Shown here piece after piece: positions 33,201 through 41,722 of a stretch of 64,000 bases of DNA. The notes under the pieces are model-generated. The model had not been told where the DNA came from, did not search any database, and saw only the letters and a list, made by a program, of their open reading frames with translations. The first letter of the stretch is position 1, and each line of letters begins with the position of its first letter. The stretch is taken from NCBI RefSeq assembly GCF_019550795.1, contig NZ_CP080545.1:2623501-2687500 (forward strand), in the 5' to 3' direction. The DNA is from Paenibacillus sp. sptzw28. Its GTDB lineage: Bacteria > Bacillota > Bacilli > Paenibacillales > Paenibacillaceae. The translations under genes and the position numbers were made by a program.

Positions 33201-34349
33201 TTATGCGCCGCCTCCTTCAGGTATGTTCTTGGAAGCAACCGCTTCCTTATCGGGGTCGGTGAACATATCTTTGTAGAACGCGGCTGCTGCCACGATAAGA
33301 AGCGGGAGAACATAAACCCCGGCCACCCAGAGCGGATGGACGACGAGAACCATCTCCTCCCATTCCTGCAGCGAATCAGGTAAGGTTAGCGCCAGTAAAA
33401 AGGTAGTTACACAAAGCGGATTTGTAAGTAAACGATCGTTGCGAAGCTTGAACACTTCCGTAATGATCAGTTGAATAATGTAAACCGTAATCGTTGCTTT
33501 CATAAGAGAACCCGCAATCATGGCCATCCCGACAACGGCTTCGATCCTTTCAATAATATCGCCGACCTCGACCATTTGCGCGGTCACGAATATGGAGTAC
33601 TTCTTTTCCGAGGCCATCGGACCCAGCTCCATAATCGTACACAGAGTCGAAATGATCAGAACGGCGCCGTTTGCCAGCATCGCCCAGATGAGAGCCTTTT
33701 TGAGCGGCTTTGACTGCTTGGCCCGGGCGAATGGCAGCAGCATCGTGAACAATACCACTTCTCCGTATGGAAAGCCGAACGTCAGATAACTTCCCAATAG
33801 AGCCGGCTTTAAGCCTTCTGGAAACACAGGACGCAGAAATTCAGGATGGTACTGAGGAAGCAATAGAAGCAATACCAACGCCCAAAAGATCATTACGACT
33901 ATAACTAACATGCTGAACATGCGAGCCATGGACTCGATACCACCGCGAATCAGAAATGCGACAAGCAGGTAAAGCAGCCCCATGAACACGTAGTCGGGCG
34001 TTTCCGGCAGCATCATGCTGGTCATAAAAGCGGAAACGTCGATAATAATGCCCGAAGCCATATGAAACGCCATAGTTAAAATCAAGCAGGCAAGAATAAC
34101 GGTAGGCCATCGCCCGATCGTCTTGTTGCTGTATCCGATAAAGGTTAATCCTGGATGGAGACGATGCAGGTAAAACATGATATTTAGCAGTAGAAGGCCG
34201 ACGGAGAGCGAAATCAGAATCGACACCCATGCGGCGTTCAATGCCATGGTGACAAGCGGTCCGGGTATGATAATCAAGGCTGAACCGGTTACATAAGCAA
34301 AATACAGTGTGCCCATTTGGGTGATGCTGACCGTTTCCTGATCCTTCAT
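33201..34349 (-). CDS. Spore germination permease, GerAB type (B subunit)
   Basis: A 382-residue membrane protein with ten helices in the APC-like spore-germination fold. Typical elements are QETVSITQMGTLYFAYVTGS, LHPGLTFIGYSNKTIGRWP and LLGSYLTFGFPYGEVVLFTML. In the receptor the B subunit forms the germinant-binding pocket in the inner spore membrane. Its start ATG overlaps the D subunit stop as ATGA, so translation is coupled. It is the last gene of the leftward A-C-D-B operon, an order seen in some Bacillota ger operons. The germinant is unknown. Confidence 0.9.
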   Translation of the reverse strand: MKDQETVSITQMGTLYFAYVTGSALIIIPGPLVTMALNAAWVSILISLSVGLLLLNIMFYLHRLHPGLTFIGYSNKTIGRWPTVILACLILTMAFHMASGIIIDVSAFMTSMMLPETPDYVFMGLLYLLVAFLIRGGIESMARMFSMLVIVVMIFWALVLLLLLPQYHPEFLRPVFPEGLKPALLGSYLTFGFPYGEVVLFTMLLPFARAKQSKPLKKALIWAMLANGAVLIISTLCTIMELGPMASEKKYSIFVTAQMVEVGDIIERIEAVVGMAMIAGSLMKATITVYIIQLIITEVFKLRNDRLLTNPLCVTTFLLALTLPDSLQEWEEMVLVVHPLWVAGVYVLPLLIVAAAAFYKDMFTDPDKEAVASKNIPEGGGA

Positions 34350-34591
34350 GTCGGCTTCACAGTCAAATATTCGACGATCATCCTAGATGGTTTGGTGAAG
34401 ACAATATCGATAATCGAATGTAAATCCGGCAGCTCGGCCTTCATGATATAATCGGCGCTCAGATACAGTGTAAAGAACATGATCCCGAAATAGAGCCTCT
34501 TTCCACGTACCATAGCATCCCTTAATATCTTAACATCCGTGGAAAAGGCAAGGGTGTACATGATTAGCAAAACAATTATTTTCTCCAGCAT
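34346..34591 (-). CDS. Small two-helix germinant-receptor D subunit
   Basis: An 81-residue protein with two hydrophobic segments (LEKIIVLLIMYTLAFSTDV and RLYFGIMFFTLYLSADYIM) and a polar tail. Small two-helix proteins of this size encoded inside ger operons are known as D subunits, which modulate the ABC receptor. The ATG at 34591 lies 6 nt after GAGGAGG; an in-frame GTG at 34606 would cover that site. It sits between the C and B genes and overlaps B by 4 nt. The assignment rests on position, size and topology rather than sequence. Confidence 0.75.
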   Translation of the reverse strand: MLEKIIVLLIMYTLAFSTDVKILRDAMVRGKRLYFGIMFFTLYLSADYIMKAELPDLHSIIDIVFTKPSRMIVEYLTVKPT

Positions 34592-34627
34592 GTTTTTCCT
34601 CCTCACAGAACGGGGCTGCTTTATGGA

Positions 34628-35779
34628 CTACTTGGCGGATACCGGTTTTCCAACAACGGTCAATGTATTGCCGATAATAATATCGACCTTGATCTCAAAC
34701 TTGGCTTCCGAGTAGCGTTTGTCCCAATCTTTCTTCCAGACCTTCCATAACTTTGGATCATTTCGGTATATTTGATTTCCAAGTCCGATCAAATCAATTT
34801 TTTCTTTCTGGGTAAGTTTAATCGTCTCCTGAAGCTGTTTTTCCACCAGTTTTCTGACTTTCTTATCGAATTTCGCCAGATCCTCACGTTTCTCAAGCTT
34901 CGTGCATTTTAATTCCCCAATATTACCTCTAATCCTCACGAAAGCTTTCACTGTAAGAGGCGCTGATTTCAGCTCCGGTTTTAATTTGGTCGAGACCGAT
35001 TGGATTTCGATGGATTCGTAGTTTTCGGCATCCTTGGCTCGTTTCGCGCAGGGGACTTGAAGGATCCCTGATTTGTACACGCCCGAGAGCATAAGCACAT
35101 TTTCTGTTTGTTTACCCGATAACGTTCCAATCATTTTGCCTTTTTTGATCATCGCCATGCCGGGTAATATCACGATGTCCTTCTTTATGGATGCTAAAGG
35201 AAGGCCGATATTGGGAACCTGGCTTTTGAGGGCGTGAGCTAATTGAAGCAGGTTAATGCTGGGGACTTTTCCCGTTACATATTCTCCGCTTTCCTGCATT
35301 CTGTTTAGCTGGTGAGTGACCGTTTGTTCGATTAAAGGCTTAATGTTCAGGAATTTGCTTGCAGCACCTTCCGAGATCAGTATCTTTGTATTCAAGCGCG
35401 GTTCATGATCACGGTAAAAAAATTCGAGCAGGGAAATCAGGTTTTCCCTCTTTGCTGTTTTATCATCGATAATGATGACGCGCATATGACTCCATTGCGC
35501 CTTTCGTCCGAGATGCAGCGTTATATCGCGGACGGCATCAAATACCGATTGGCTTCTGGTATTTATGTTGACAAAGGATGTCCCTTGTTTACCGCCCTGA
35601 CCGCCGGCCTTTTGTCCAGGCCTATACAATTGGACACTAAGCTTCAGTGTTCCGGGACTCTGTTGGTCAATCGCGACCCCCATAATGAACCCTTTGTCAG
35701 GTAATTCCACTCTGTTCCAGCAGCCGGTTTGCGTTATCGAGAGAATCAGAAGAATGAGAGACAGCTGAAGCCGTTTCAT
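34628..35779 (-). CDS. Spore germination lipoprotein, GerAC type (C subunit)
   Basis: A 383-residue Ger(x)C lipoprotein. The signal peptide LSLILLILSITQTGC ends at the lipobox Cys and is followed by WNRVELPDKGFIMGVAID, the family hallmark. The C-terminal domain contains EKIDLIGLGNQIYRNDPKLW. C subunits sit on the outer face of the inner spore membrane and are essential for receptor function. Start ATG after GAAGAAGGA. It lies 18 nt downstream of the A gene in the same operon. Confidence 0.92.
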   Translation of the reverse strand: MKRLQLSLILLILSITQTGCWNRVELPDKGFIMGVAIDQQSPGTLKLSVQLYRPGQKAGGQGGKQGTSFVNINTRSQSVFDAVRDITLHLGRKAQWSHMRVIIIDDKTAKRENLISLLEFFYRDHEPRLNTKILISEGAASKFLNIKPLIEQTVTHQLNRMQESGEYVTGKVPSINLLQLAHALKSQVPNIGLPLASIKKDIVILPGMAMIKKGKMIGTLSGKQTENVLMLSGVYKSGILQVPCAKRAKDAENYESIEIQSVSTKLKPELKSAPLTVKAFVRIRGNIGELKCTKLEKREDLAKFDKKVRKLVEKQLQETIKLTQKEKIDLIGLGNQIYRNDPKLWKVWKKDWDKRYSEAKFEIKVDIIIGNTLTVVGKPVSAK

Positions 35780-35797
35780 CAGGATATCATTCCTTCT

Positions 35798-37399
35798 TCA
35801 TTCGGAATGTTGTGGCGTCGTTTTGGATTTATGTTCTCGGCGAAGTGTTCGATTTGTATATTTCAGCGGTATGCGAACGAAAACATCAAGAATCTGGAGA
35901 GGACGCAGCGGCTGGAGCGGAGCCAGATATGGCTGGCCAAGCGAGCGCATGTTCGACATATGCCATAATATCGCCAATAGTCCGAACATAAGTCCGAAAC
36001 CTCCCAGTGCGGCCGATAACGCCATCAGCGGAAACCGCAGAATACGCAGGGCGATCGCCATGTTATATTGAGGGATTGCGAATGATGCAATTCCCGTCAA
36101 TGACACGATAATAACCATAATCGGCGAAGTGAGTCCCGCATTGATCGCCGCTTCCCCTATAACGAGAGCACCTACGATGCTCACGGCTGAACCGATGGGG
36201 CGCGGGAGCCTGATCCCGGCTTCCCGAAGCAGCTCGAAGAAGAAATCCATAACCAGCGCTTCGACAAATGCCGGAAACGGTATACCTTCACGAGTATCCA
36301 GGATGGTGAGAAGTAATACCGTAGGGATCATTTCAGAATGAAACGTTGTCAGCGCTATGTAAATACTGGGGAGCGTCAAGGCAAGGAAAAAGGCTACGAT
36401 TCGAAGCCAACGTATCATCGTGGAGTATACCGTGCGCTGATAATAATCTTCGCTCGACTGGAGAAGCTCTACGAACAAACCCGGACAAATGAGCATAGTT
36501 CCGGTTCCCTGCACCAATACAACGATTTTTCCATCCAGCAGCGCGGCGACCGCTACATCCGGACGCTCTGTAACACGAAACTGGGGAAACGGTGAGTATA
36601 TCGAATCCTGAAGTATCTCTTCTACATAAGATGTCTCCAGCACTTCTATTTCTTTCACATTCGTAATGCGGCGTTTGAACTCCGCCAACAGCTCATCATC
36701 GACGATGCCTTCCAGATAACCGTAAACAACAGTCGTTTTGGTTTCGCCGCCGCCGTTTGTCTTTTCCAATTTAAACTTCGTGCTTTTCAGCCGATTGCGC
36801 AGAAGACCAATGTTTTTCTTTAAATTCTCTACTGTGCTCTCTCTTGGACCTTGCACCACTACTTCATTGGTCGGTTCACTAATCTGTCTCGTTTCCACTC
36901 CGGATGCTTCGAAAACAAGCGCTTTGTCCCAACCGTCGTAGAATATAGCCAAATATCCACTCAGTACCTTATCCACGACCGATTCGAAATCGTAGACCAT
37001 TATTGCCGACTCTTCCGAAACCCCGCTCTCTTCGAAATACTGGATGAGGCTCTCCGTCGTTACTTCCGTCCCCGGTCCCACCTCATGCGTGACAAGGTCC
37101 TGGAGCACGGACTTCATATAATTGACTTTCTTTCTCTGAATGATCGTGTCGAAATAAATAGACATAGCCTGCCTCGACATGTCGGGACCAAATTTCCAGG
37201 GTAAAAAAGTCATGTCGGTACAGTTGCGGAAAATCTCTTCAAGACGCTGTTTATTATCTTCGAGCTTCGTCGATATGGGCGTTTTAGGAGGCGAATCCTC
37301 ACCGGAATTCTGGTCAGTTCCTTCTGTACTTTGTGCGGTATTATTAGGTGCCGCTCCCATGCTGCCGCTGTCATTTGAGGATGTGGTATTATTAGGCAA
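35798..37399 (-). CDS. Spore germination protein, GerAA type (A subunit)
   Basis: A 533-residue GerA-family protein. A polar Asn/Thr-rich N-terminal stretch is followed by a soluble domain (from about residue 50) and five membrane helices. Hallmarks are LLDGKIVVLVQGTGTMLICP, LRIVAFFLALTLPSIYIALT and LREAGIRLPRPIGSAVSIVG with GALVIGEAAINAGLTSP. The A subunits assemble into a pentameric ion channel opened by germinants. I prefer TTG 37399, 8 nt after AGGAGG, to the GTG 37408, which overlaps that site. First gene of the operon; the C-terminal tail is basic. Confidence 0.92.
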   Translation of the reverse strand: MPNNTTSSNDSGSMGAAPNNTAQSTEGTDQNSGEDSPPKTPISTKLEDNKQRLEEIFRNCTDMTFLPWKFGPDMSRQAMSIYFDTIIQRKKVNYMKSVLQDLVTHEVGPGTEVTTESLIQYFEESGVSEESAIMVYDFESVVDKVLSGYLAIFYDGWDKALVFEASGVETRQISEPTNEVVVQGPRESTVENLKKNIGLLRNRLKSTKFKLEKTNGGGETKTTVVYGYLEGIVDDELLAEFKRRITNVKEIEVLETSYVEEILQDSIYSPFPQFRVTERPDVAVAALLDGKIVVLVQGTGTMLICPGLFVELLQSSEDYYQRTVYSTMIRWLRIVAFFLALTLPSIYIALTTFHSEMIPTVLLLTILDTREGIPFPAFVEALVMDFFFELLREAGIRLPRPIGSAVSIVGALVIGEAAINAGLTSPIMVIIVSLTGIASFAIPQYNMAIALRILRFPLMALSAALGGFGLMFGLLAILWHMSNMRSLGQPYLAPLQPLRPLQILDVFVRIPLKYTNRTLRREHKSKTTPQHSE

Positions 37400-37440
37400 G
37401 ATTATCACCTCCTGTAAACTAGTATGCGGAAGCTTGGTAA

Positions 37441-37581
37441 CATTTATGCGGAGTCCGCGCCTTCAGCCGAAGGGTGAAACGTTCATGTGCAAATGGAAAT
37501 CGGGCGCGGCTCACGATGGTCGCCCTGGCCATTCGTACAGCTGACCATATTATTCGGCGAGTCAGAGGATCGCCCTTGTAA
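37441..37581 (+). pseudogene. GMC oxidoreductase, degenerate C-terminal remnant
   Basis: Upstream of the ger operon, on the opposite strand, one frame reads HLCGVRAFS...CANGNRARLTMVALAIRTADHII and ends in TAA at 37579. LTMVALAIRTADHI matches the C-terminus of the GMC gene in this window (LTTIALAIRTADYI), and the preceding NGN is where GMC proteins carry their conserved Asn-Pro active-site segment. Only about 45 codons remain and the middle is degenerate, with no start codon. A terminator directly follows, as expected for the 3' end of a former gene. Confidence 0.65.
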
Positions 37582-37590
37582 TGTTTTTTA

Positions 37591-37620
37591 AGCTTCAGCT
37601 GGCGGCTGGGGCTTTTTTTT
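37591..37620 (+). terminator. Rho-independent terminator behind the GMC remnant
   Basis: AGCTTCAGC and GCTGGGGCT form a 9-bp stem with two G-U pairs, followed by eight T. No intact rightward gene precedes it, so it belongs to the remnant. Confidence 0.75.
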
Positions 37621-37708
37621 GTTGTCTGGAGCTTGAAGGAAAGCATGGCCATGAGCACTTTTCCCGCGGATTGCAACAAAGTGCAAATCCGGCAAAACAT
37701 GCGGGCCA

Positions 37709-37723
37709 CGCATTAAGGTGCAT
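37709..37723 (+). promoter_or_regulatory. Shared 15-nt element upstream of the permease operon
   Basis: CGCATTAAGGTGCAT lies about 95 nt before the first permease start. An almost identical element, differing at one base, lies upstream of the AraC-type regulator at 41560. It is a candidate binding site for that regulator; no protein-binding evidence exists. Confidence 0.4.
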
Positions 37724-37818
37724 TCAAAAATGTCTGATTGATGGAAAATAGCGGTTCCTCCACAATTGGTTTATACCGCTTTGGGGGCGGTGTTATCCAA
37801 ATCGGAGGTGAACGGGCT

Positions 37819-38784
37819 ATGAGGTACCTGACAACGGGAAGTAAAACGCGGATTCCGAATGAGCAGCGGCAGGTGTTTCGGACGAGCGCGTTCGGGAGGC
37901 TGAAGCGGGATAAATGGATGTATCTGCTGCTCATGCCGGGGATTTTGTATTTTATCATATTCAAATATGTCCCGATGTGGGGCATTCTGCTTGCCTTCAA
38001 AAATTACCAGCCGTTTACTGGCTTCTGGAAGAGTGAATGGGTCGGATTGGAACACTTTCAGGTGTTCTTCCAGAATCCCGATTTCTACAATTTGCTCAGA
38101 AACACACTGGTGCTGTCCTTTTACAATCTGGTCTTTTTCTTTCCCACTCCGATCATACTGGCTCTGCTTTTGAATGAAATCCGGTTGGCTCTGTTTAAAC
38201 GAACCGTCCAAACGCTAATTTATGTGCCGCATTTTATTTCGATGGTTATTGTGGCCAGTATCAGCTATGTGTTTCTGACAACGGAGGGCGGAGTGATTAA
38301 CGAGCTGCTCTTCCAATATACCGGGCAGAAAATCAATTTCCTCGGCAGTCCGGAATGGTTCAGGCCGATGATTATTCTGCAGACTATATGGAAGGAGTCC
38401 GGCTGGGGCACGATCATTTTCCTGGCCGCATTGTCGGGTGTCGATGTTGAGCAGTATGAAGCGGCAACCGTCGACGGCGCCAGGCGGTGGAGGCAGTTAT
38501 GGCATATCACGCTTCCGGCGGTTCGAAGCACGATCGTCATTCTGCTCATCCTGCGGATGGGGGATATTCTGGAGAACGGCTTTGAGCAAATTTATTTGAT
38601 GCAAAACGCGCTGAACCGGGAAGTCTCCGAGGTCTTTGATACTTATGTCTATATAATGGGGATTACGCAGGGAGCGTTCAGCTACAGCACCGCCGTAGGA
38701 CTGTTCAAAGCTATAGTGGGCGTCATTCTCGTACTCTCGGCAAACTATTTGGCCAAAAGGTTTGGTCAATCCGGCATTTATTGA
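37819..38784 (+). CDS. ABC transporter permease (LplB/YtmP-type, carbohydrate)
   Basis: A 321-residue membrane permease with six helices. The start region WMYLLLMPGILYFIIFKYVP followed by MWGILLAFKNYQPF is typical of polysaccharide-oligomer importers of Paenibacillus. The EAA motif that contacts the ATPase is EQYEAATVDGARRWRQLWHI with TLPAVRSTI. I chose ATG 37819, 10 nt after GGAGGTG, rather than an in-frame start at 37738. It lies 19 nt before the second permease. No ATP-binding subunit is encoded nearby; such systems use a shared MsmX-like ATPase. Confidence 0.88.
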   Translation: MRYLTTGSKTRIPNEQRQVFRTSAFGRLKRDKWMYLLLMPGILYFIIFKYVPMWGILLAFKNYQPFTGFWKSEWVGLEHFQVFFQNPDFYNLLRNTLVLSFYNLVFFFPTPIILALLLNEIRLALFKRTVQTLIYVPHFISMVIVASISYVFLTTEGGVINELLFQYTGQKINFLGSPEWFRPMIILQTIWKESGWGTIIFLAALSGVDVEQYEAATVDGARRWRQLWHITLPAVRSTIVILLILRMGDILENGFEQIYLMQNALNREVSEVFDTYVYIMGITQGAFSYSTAVGLFKAIVGVILVLSANYLAKRFGQSGIY

Positions 38785-38803
38785 AGAAGGGAGCAGATTA
38801 TCG

Positions 38804-39688
38804 ATGGGCAAACGATACCGAAGCGTCTCGGGAACGGTGTTCGACATGTTCAATTACGTCTTTCTTGCGGGGTTTGCCGTTTGCGCGATTATCCCGTTCG
38901 TGTACGTCATTTCCGGATCCTTCGCGACCGATGTGGAACTGACACAGCGCTCGTTCTTCCTCATTCCGAAGACATTCTCGATCAATGCGTACACATTCAT
39001 ATTCTCGACCGATACGATTATACGCAGCATTGGTGTCTCAATGTATGTAACGACCGTCGGTACGATCGTCAACCTGTTCTTCACAGTGACAATGGCTTAC
39101 CCGCTTGCAAGGCGCAGCCTGATGGGCCGCAATACGATCCTCAATCTGGTCGTATTCTCGATGCTGTTCGGCGGGGGAATGATCCCAACCTATCTGGTGG
39201 TGAGGGAGCTCGGACTGCTCGATTCCTATTGGGCGCTCATCCTTCCCGGAGCGATCAGCGCCTTCAACTTGATCATCGTCAAAAATTTTTTCCAGGAACT
39301 GCCTCCGGGTCTGGAGGAAGCGGCCCGGATTGACGGCTGTACGGAGCTCGGGCTGCTCTGGCGAATCGTTCTGCCGCTGTCGAAGCCGGTGCTTGCGACA
39401 TTCGCTTTATTCTATGCGGTAGGGCATTGGAACAATTTCTTCTCGGCTCTGCTATATATTAACGATCCGGCCAAATGGCCTTTGCAGGTGATGCTTCGGC
39501 AGATCGTCTTGCTCTCTCAAGCTGCGGCAGGTAACATGAACGAGATGGATCCGAACTTTGTGCAGCCGCCGGAGCAATCGATCAAGATGGCTGTTATCGT
39601 TGTGGGAACCGTGCCCATTCTGCTTGTCTACCCTTTCTTGCAGAAGCATTTTGCCAAGGGGGTCATGATCGGTTCGATCAAAGGGTAG
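38804..39688 (+). CDS. ABC transporter permease (LplC/YtcP-type, carbohydrate)
   Basis: A 294-residue permease with six helices, the partner of the preceding one. It begins MFNYVFLAGFAVCAIIPFVY and carries the EAA motif LEEAARIDGCTELGLLWRIV with LPLSKPVLAT. The ATG at 38804 follows AAGGGAG. The C-terminal part (FFSALLYINDPAKWPLQVML) and the ending AKGVMIGSIKG are standard for the group. Together with the first permease and the binding lipoprotein it would import an oligosaccharide. Confidence 0.9.
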   Translation: MGKRYRSVSGTVFDMFNYVFLAGFAVCAIIPFVYVISGSFATDVELTQRSFFLIPKTFSINAYTFIFSTDTIIRSIGVSMYVTTVGTIVNLFFTVTMAYPLARRSLMGRNTILNLVVFSMLFGGGMIPTYLVVRELGLLDSYWALILPGAISAFNLIIVKNFFQELPPGLEEAARIDGCTELGLLWRIVLPLSKPVLATFALFYAVGHWNNFFSALLYINDPAKWPLQVMLRQIVLLSQAAAGNMNEMDPNFVQPPEQSIKMAVIVVGTVPILLVYPFLQKHFAKGVMIGSIKG

Positions 39689-39789
39689 GTTATTGTTCGC
39701 AGCGCCTGGAAGGAGGGATAAGAGAGCAGTCAAGAAGGCGGTGCGGTCGTATATTATACAAATTCCATCATTTTAAGGGAGGTTTTATT

Positions 39790-41403
39790 ATGGTGCTCAG
39801 TACACAGAAACAGACGAAGCGGTGGACTTACATACTGTTGGCCGGTGCGCTCGCCTTAACGTCGGTCGCCGGATGCTCGCCGCAAAGCGGCGGCAATAAT
39901 CAGGGAACGAAGCCCGCCGTATCCGAAACCGGAACGGATAAAGAAGGCAATGCGGGAGGGGCTGCTAAGGAAGGGCCGGTCAACATTGACATCATGCTCC
40001 CTATATTCAAAACAAATTATCCGAAGGACGACAGCCCCGTCGCAGCGGAAATCGAGAAGAAAACGAACTCGAACCTCCATTTGGAATGGGTTCCGAACTC
40101 CTCTTACGGAGATAAATTTAATATAACGCTCGCTTCGGGAAAGCTCCCTACGGTGATGTACGTGCCCGATGTCAAGTCGCCAAGCTTCGTCAATGCGGTG
40201 AAAGCGGGAGCATTCTGGGAGGTAGGTCCGTATTTGAAGGATTATCCGAATCTCAGCAAAGCGAATCCGATCATACTCAATAACACGACAATCGACGGCA
40301 AGGTGTACGGCATTTACCGGGGACGGGCGCTCGGCCGCAACGGCCTCGTTTACCGAAAGGATTGGCTTGAGAATTTGGGCCTTCAGGAGCCGAAGACGAT
40401 CGACGATTTCTACAACATGCTGAAAGCGTTTACGAACGATGACCCTGACAAGGACGGAAAGAAGGATACGTATGGAATGACGCTCGTCAAATGGACGGGC
40501 GGCTGGGCAAGCGGCTTCGATATTATTTCCACTTGGTTCGGCGCGCCGACCGGGTGGGGCGAGGACGCGAGCGGCAAGCTGATGCCGGCCTTCCTGACAC
40601 CGGAATATTTCGAAGCGCTTAAGTTTATGAAGAAGCTGTATGACGAGAAGCTGATCAACGCCGATTTTGCAGTCATGGATTCTGCGAAATGGACTGATCC
40701 GATCGTAAACGGCCAGTCTGGCGCAATCGTGGATGTGCTTGATAACGCGGCCCGGATTAATGACAAAATTCAAGCGGCGCTCAAGCAGACGGGTAATGAT
40801 GAGCCGAATAAGATGTACACGGACGTCGTGAATTCGCTGGAAGGGCCCAAAGGCCTTCGTGCCCGGCCAACCAGCGGTTATGCCGGAATGCTTGCGATTT
40901 CCAAAACCTCCGTCAAGACGGAGGATGAGCTGCGCCGCATATTGACATTCATCGATCAGATGAGCGAACCGGAGCTGCAGACGCTGGCCGGCTATGGTAT
41001 CGAAGGCAAGCATTATACGAAAGTGGAAGGAGGTATCGAGCCTGTCAAGAACCCTACGCTGCTCGAATCCGAAGTGGAAGGTCTGAACCAGATGCTCACG
41101 TTTATTCCGGAGGACCATGGACTCAAGGTCGTCCAGACGCCGATTCGCGTCAAGCAGACGGAAGCTATGAAGGCTAATGAGGCGATCGTAGTCGCCAATC
41201 CGGCTGAACCGCTCCTGTCAACCGTTTATTCGCAAAAAGGTGCGCAGCTTGATAATATAATCAACGATGCTAGAATTAAATATGTCGTCGGTCAAATCGA
41301 CGAGGCAGCCTTCCGGTCGGCGATCGATGTTTGGCGAAAGACCGGCGGAGACGATCTGATCAAGGAAATGAATGAGTTGTACGCAGCTTCCAATAATAAA
41401 TAA
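39790..41403 (+). CDS. Extracellular solute-binding lipoprotein (LplA-type)
   Basis: A 537-residue lipoprotein. The signal peptide WTYILLAGALALTSVAGC ends at the lipobox Cys, followed by a Gly/Asn/Ser-rich linker. The rest is a two-lobe binding protein of the large Paenibacillus LplA family (NGLVYRKDWLENLGLQEPKT, then DKDGKKDTYGMTLVKWTGGW). It would be tethered outside the membrane and deliver an oligosaccharide to the two upstream permeases. Start ATG after AAGGGAGG. A strong terminator follows. The high abundance expected for a binding protein fits its separate ribosome site and the 101-nt gap before it. Confidence 0.9.
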   Translation: MVLSTQKQTKRWTYILLAGALALTSVAGCSPQSGGNNQGTKPAVSETGTDKEGNAGGAAKEGPVNIDIMLPIFKTNYPKDDSPVAAEIEKKTNSNLHLEWVPNSSYGDKFNITLASGKLPTVMYVPDVKSPSFVNAVKAGAFWEVGPYLKDYPNLSKANPIILNNTTIDGKVYGIYRGRALGRNGLVYRKDWLENLGLQEPKTIDDFYNMLKAFTNDDPDKDGKKDTYGMTLVKWTGGWASGFDIISTWFGAPTGWGEDASGKLMPAFLTPEYFEALKFMKKLYDEKLINADFAVMDSAKWTDPIVNGQSGAIVDVLDNAARINDKIQAALKQTGNDEPNKMYTDVVNSLEGPKGLRARPTSGYAGMLAISKTSVKTEDELRRILTFIDQMSEPELQTLAGYGIEGKHYTKVEGGIEPVKNPTLLESEVEGLNQMLTFIPEDHGLKVVQTPIRVKQTEAMKANEAIVVANPAEPLLSTVYSQKGAQLDNIINDARIKYVVGQIDEAAFRSAIDVWRKTGGDDLIKEMNELYAASNNK

Positions 41404-41422
41404 TGAACAGCCGTTGACCGGA

Positions 41423-41453
41423 ACACCCGCTGAGAGCAAGCGGGTGTTTTTTT
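41423..41453 (+). terminator. Rho-independent terminator after the binding-protein gene
   Basis: ACACCCGCT (41423-41431) and AGCGGGTGT (41439-41447) form a 9-bp stem with a 7-nt loop, followed by a run of T. Confidence 0.9.
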
Positions 41454-41722
41454 GTGCTGTTTTCGCCCAATGAACGCAGGTAACCGCTCTTAACGTTCAG
41501 AATCCGGTGATTTAGCGGGCTGCAATCAAAAAAATACTAGGAACGTAAAAAAGTCCAACCGCATTAAGGTTCATAAAGCACTTGTTTTGCAGGGAACTGC
41601 TGGGTTAAGGTGAGTGTAGGCTGCTTAGTAACCACTTCTTATTTGTCCGAGTAAATCGACAAATGTAAGCCCGTATGGAGAGCAAGCCGTGAATTTAATT
41701 TTTTGATTCGGTTGGTGAGAAG
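41454..41722 (+). other. Intergenic leader of the AraC-type regulator
   Basis: This stretch holds the second copy of the 15-nt element (41560-41574, CGCATTAAGGTTCAT), which suggests autoregulation or shared control with the permease operon. A/T-rich patches such as ATCAAAAAAATACTAGG lie just upstream of it. I see no small gene, riboswitch or clear -35/-10 pair. Confidence 0.5.

Noticed and set aside
37419..37709. Leftward 96-codon frame between gerA and the permease gene
   Set aside because: It overlaps a GMC remnant that reads on the other strand and has no family match.
39856..41118. 420-codon leftward frame opposite the binding-protein gene
   Set aside because: The rightward lipoprotein is unmistakable; the antisense frame has no start site and no motif.
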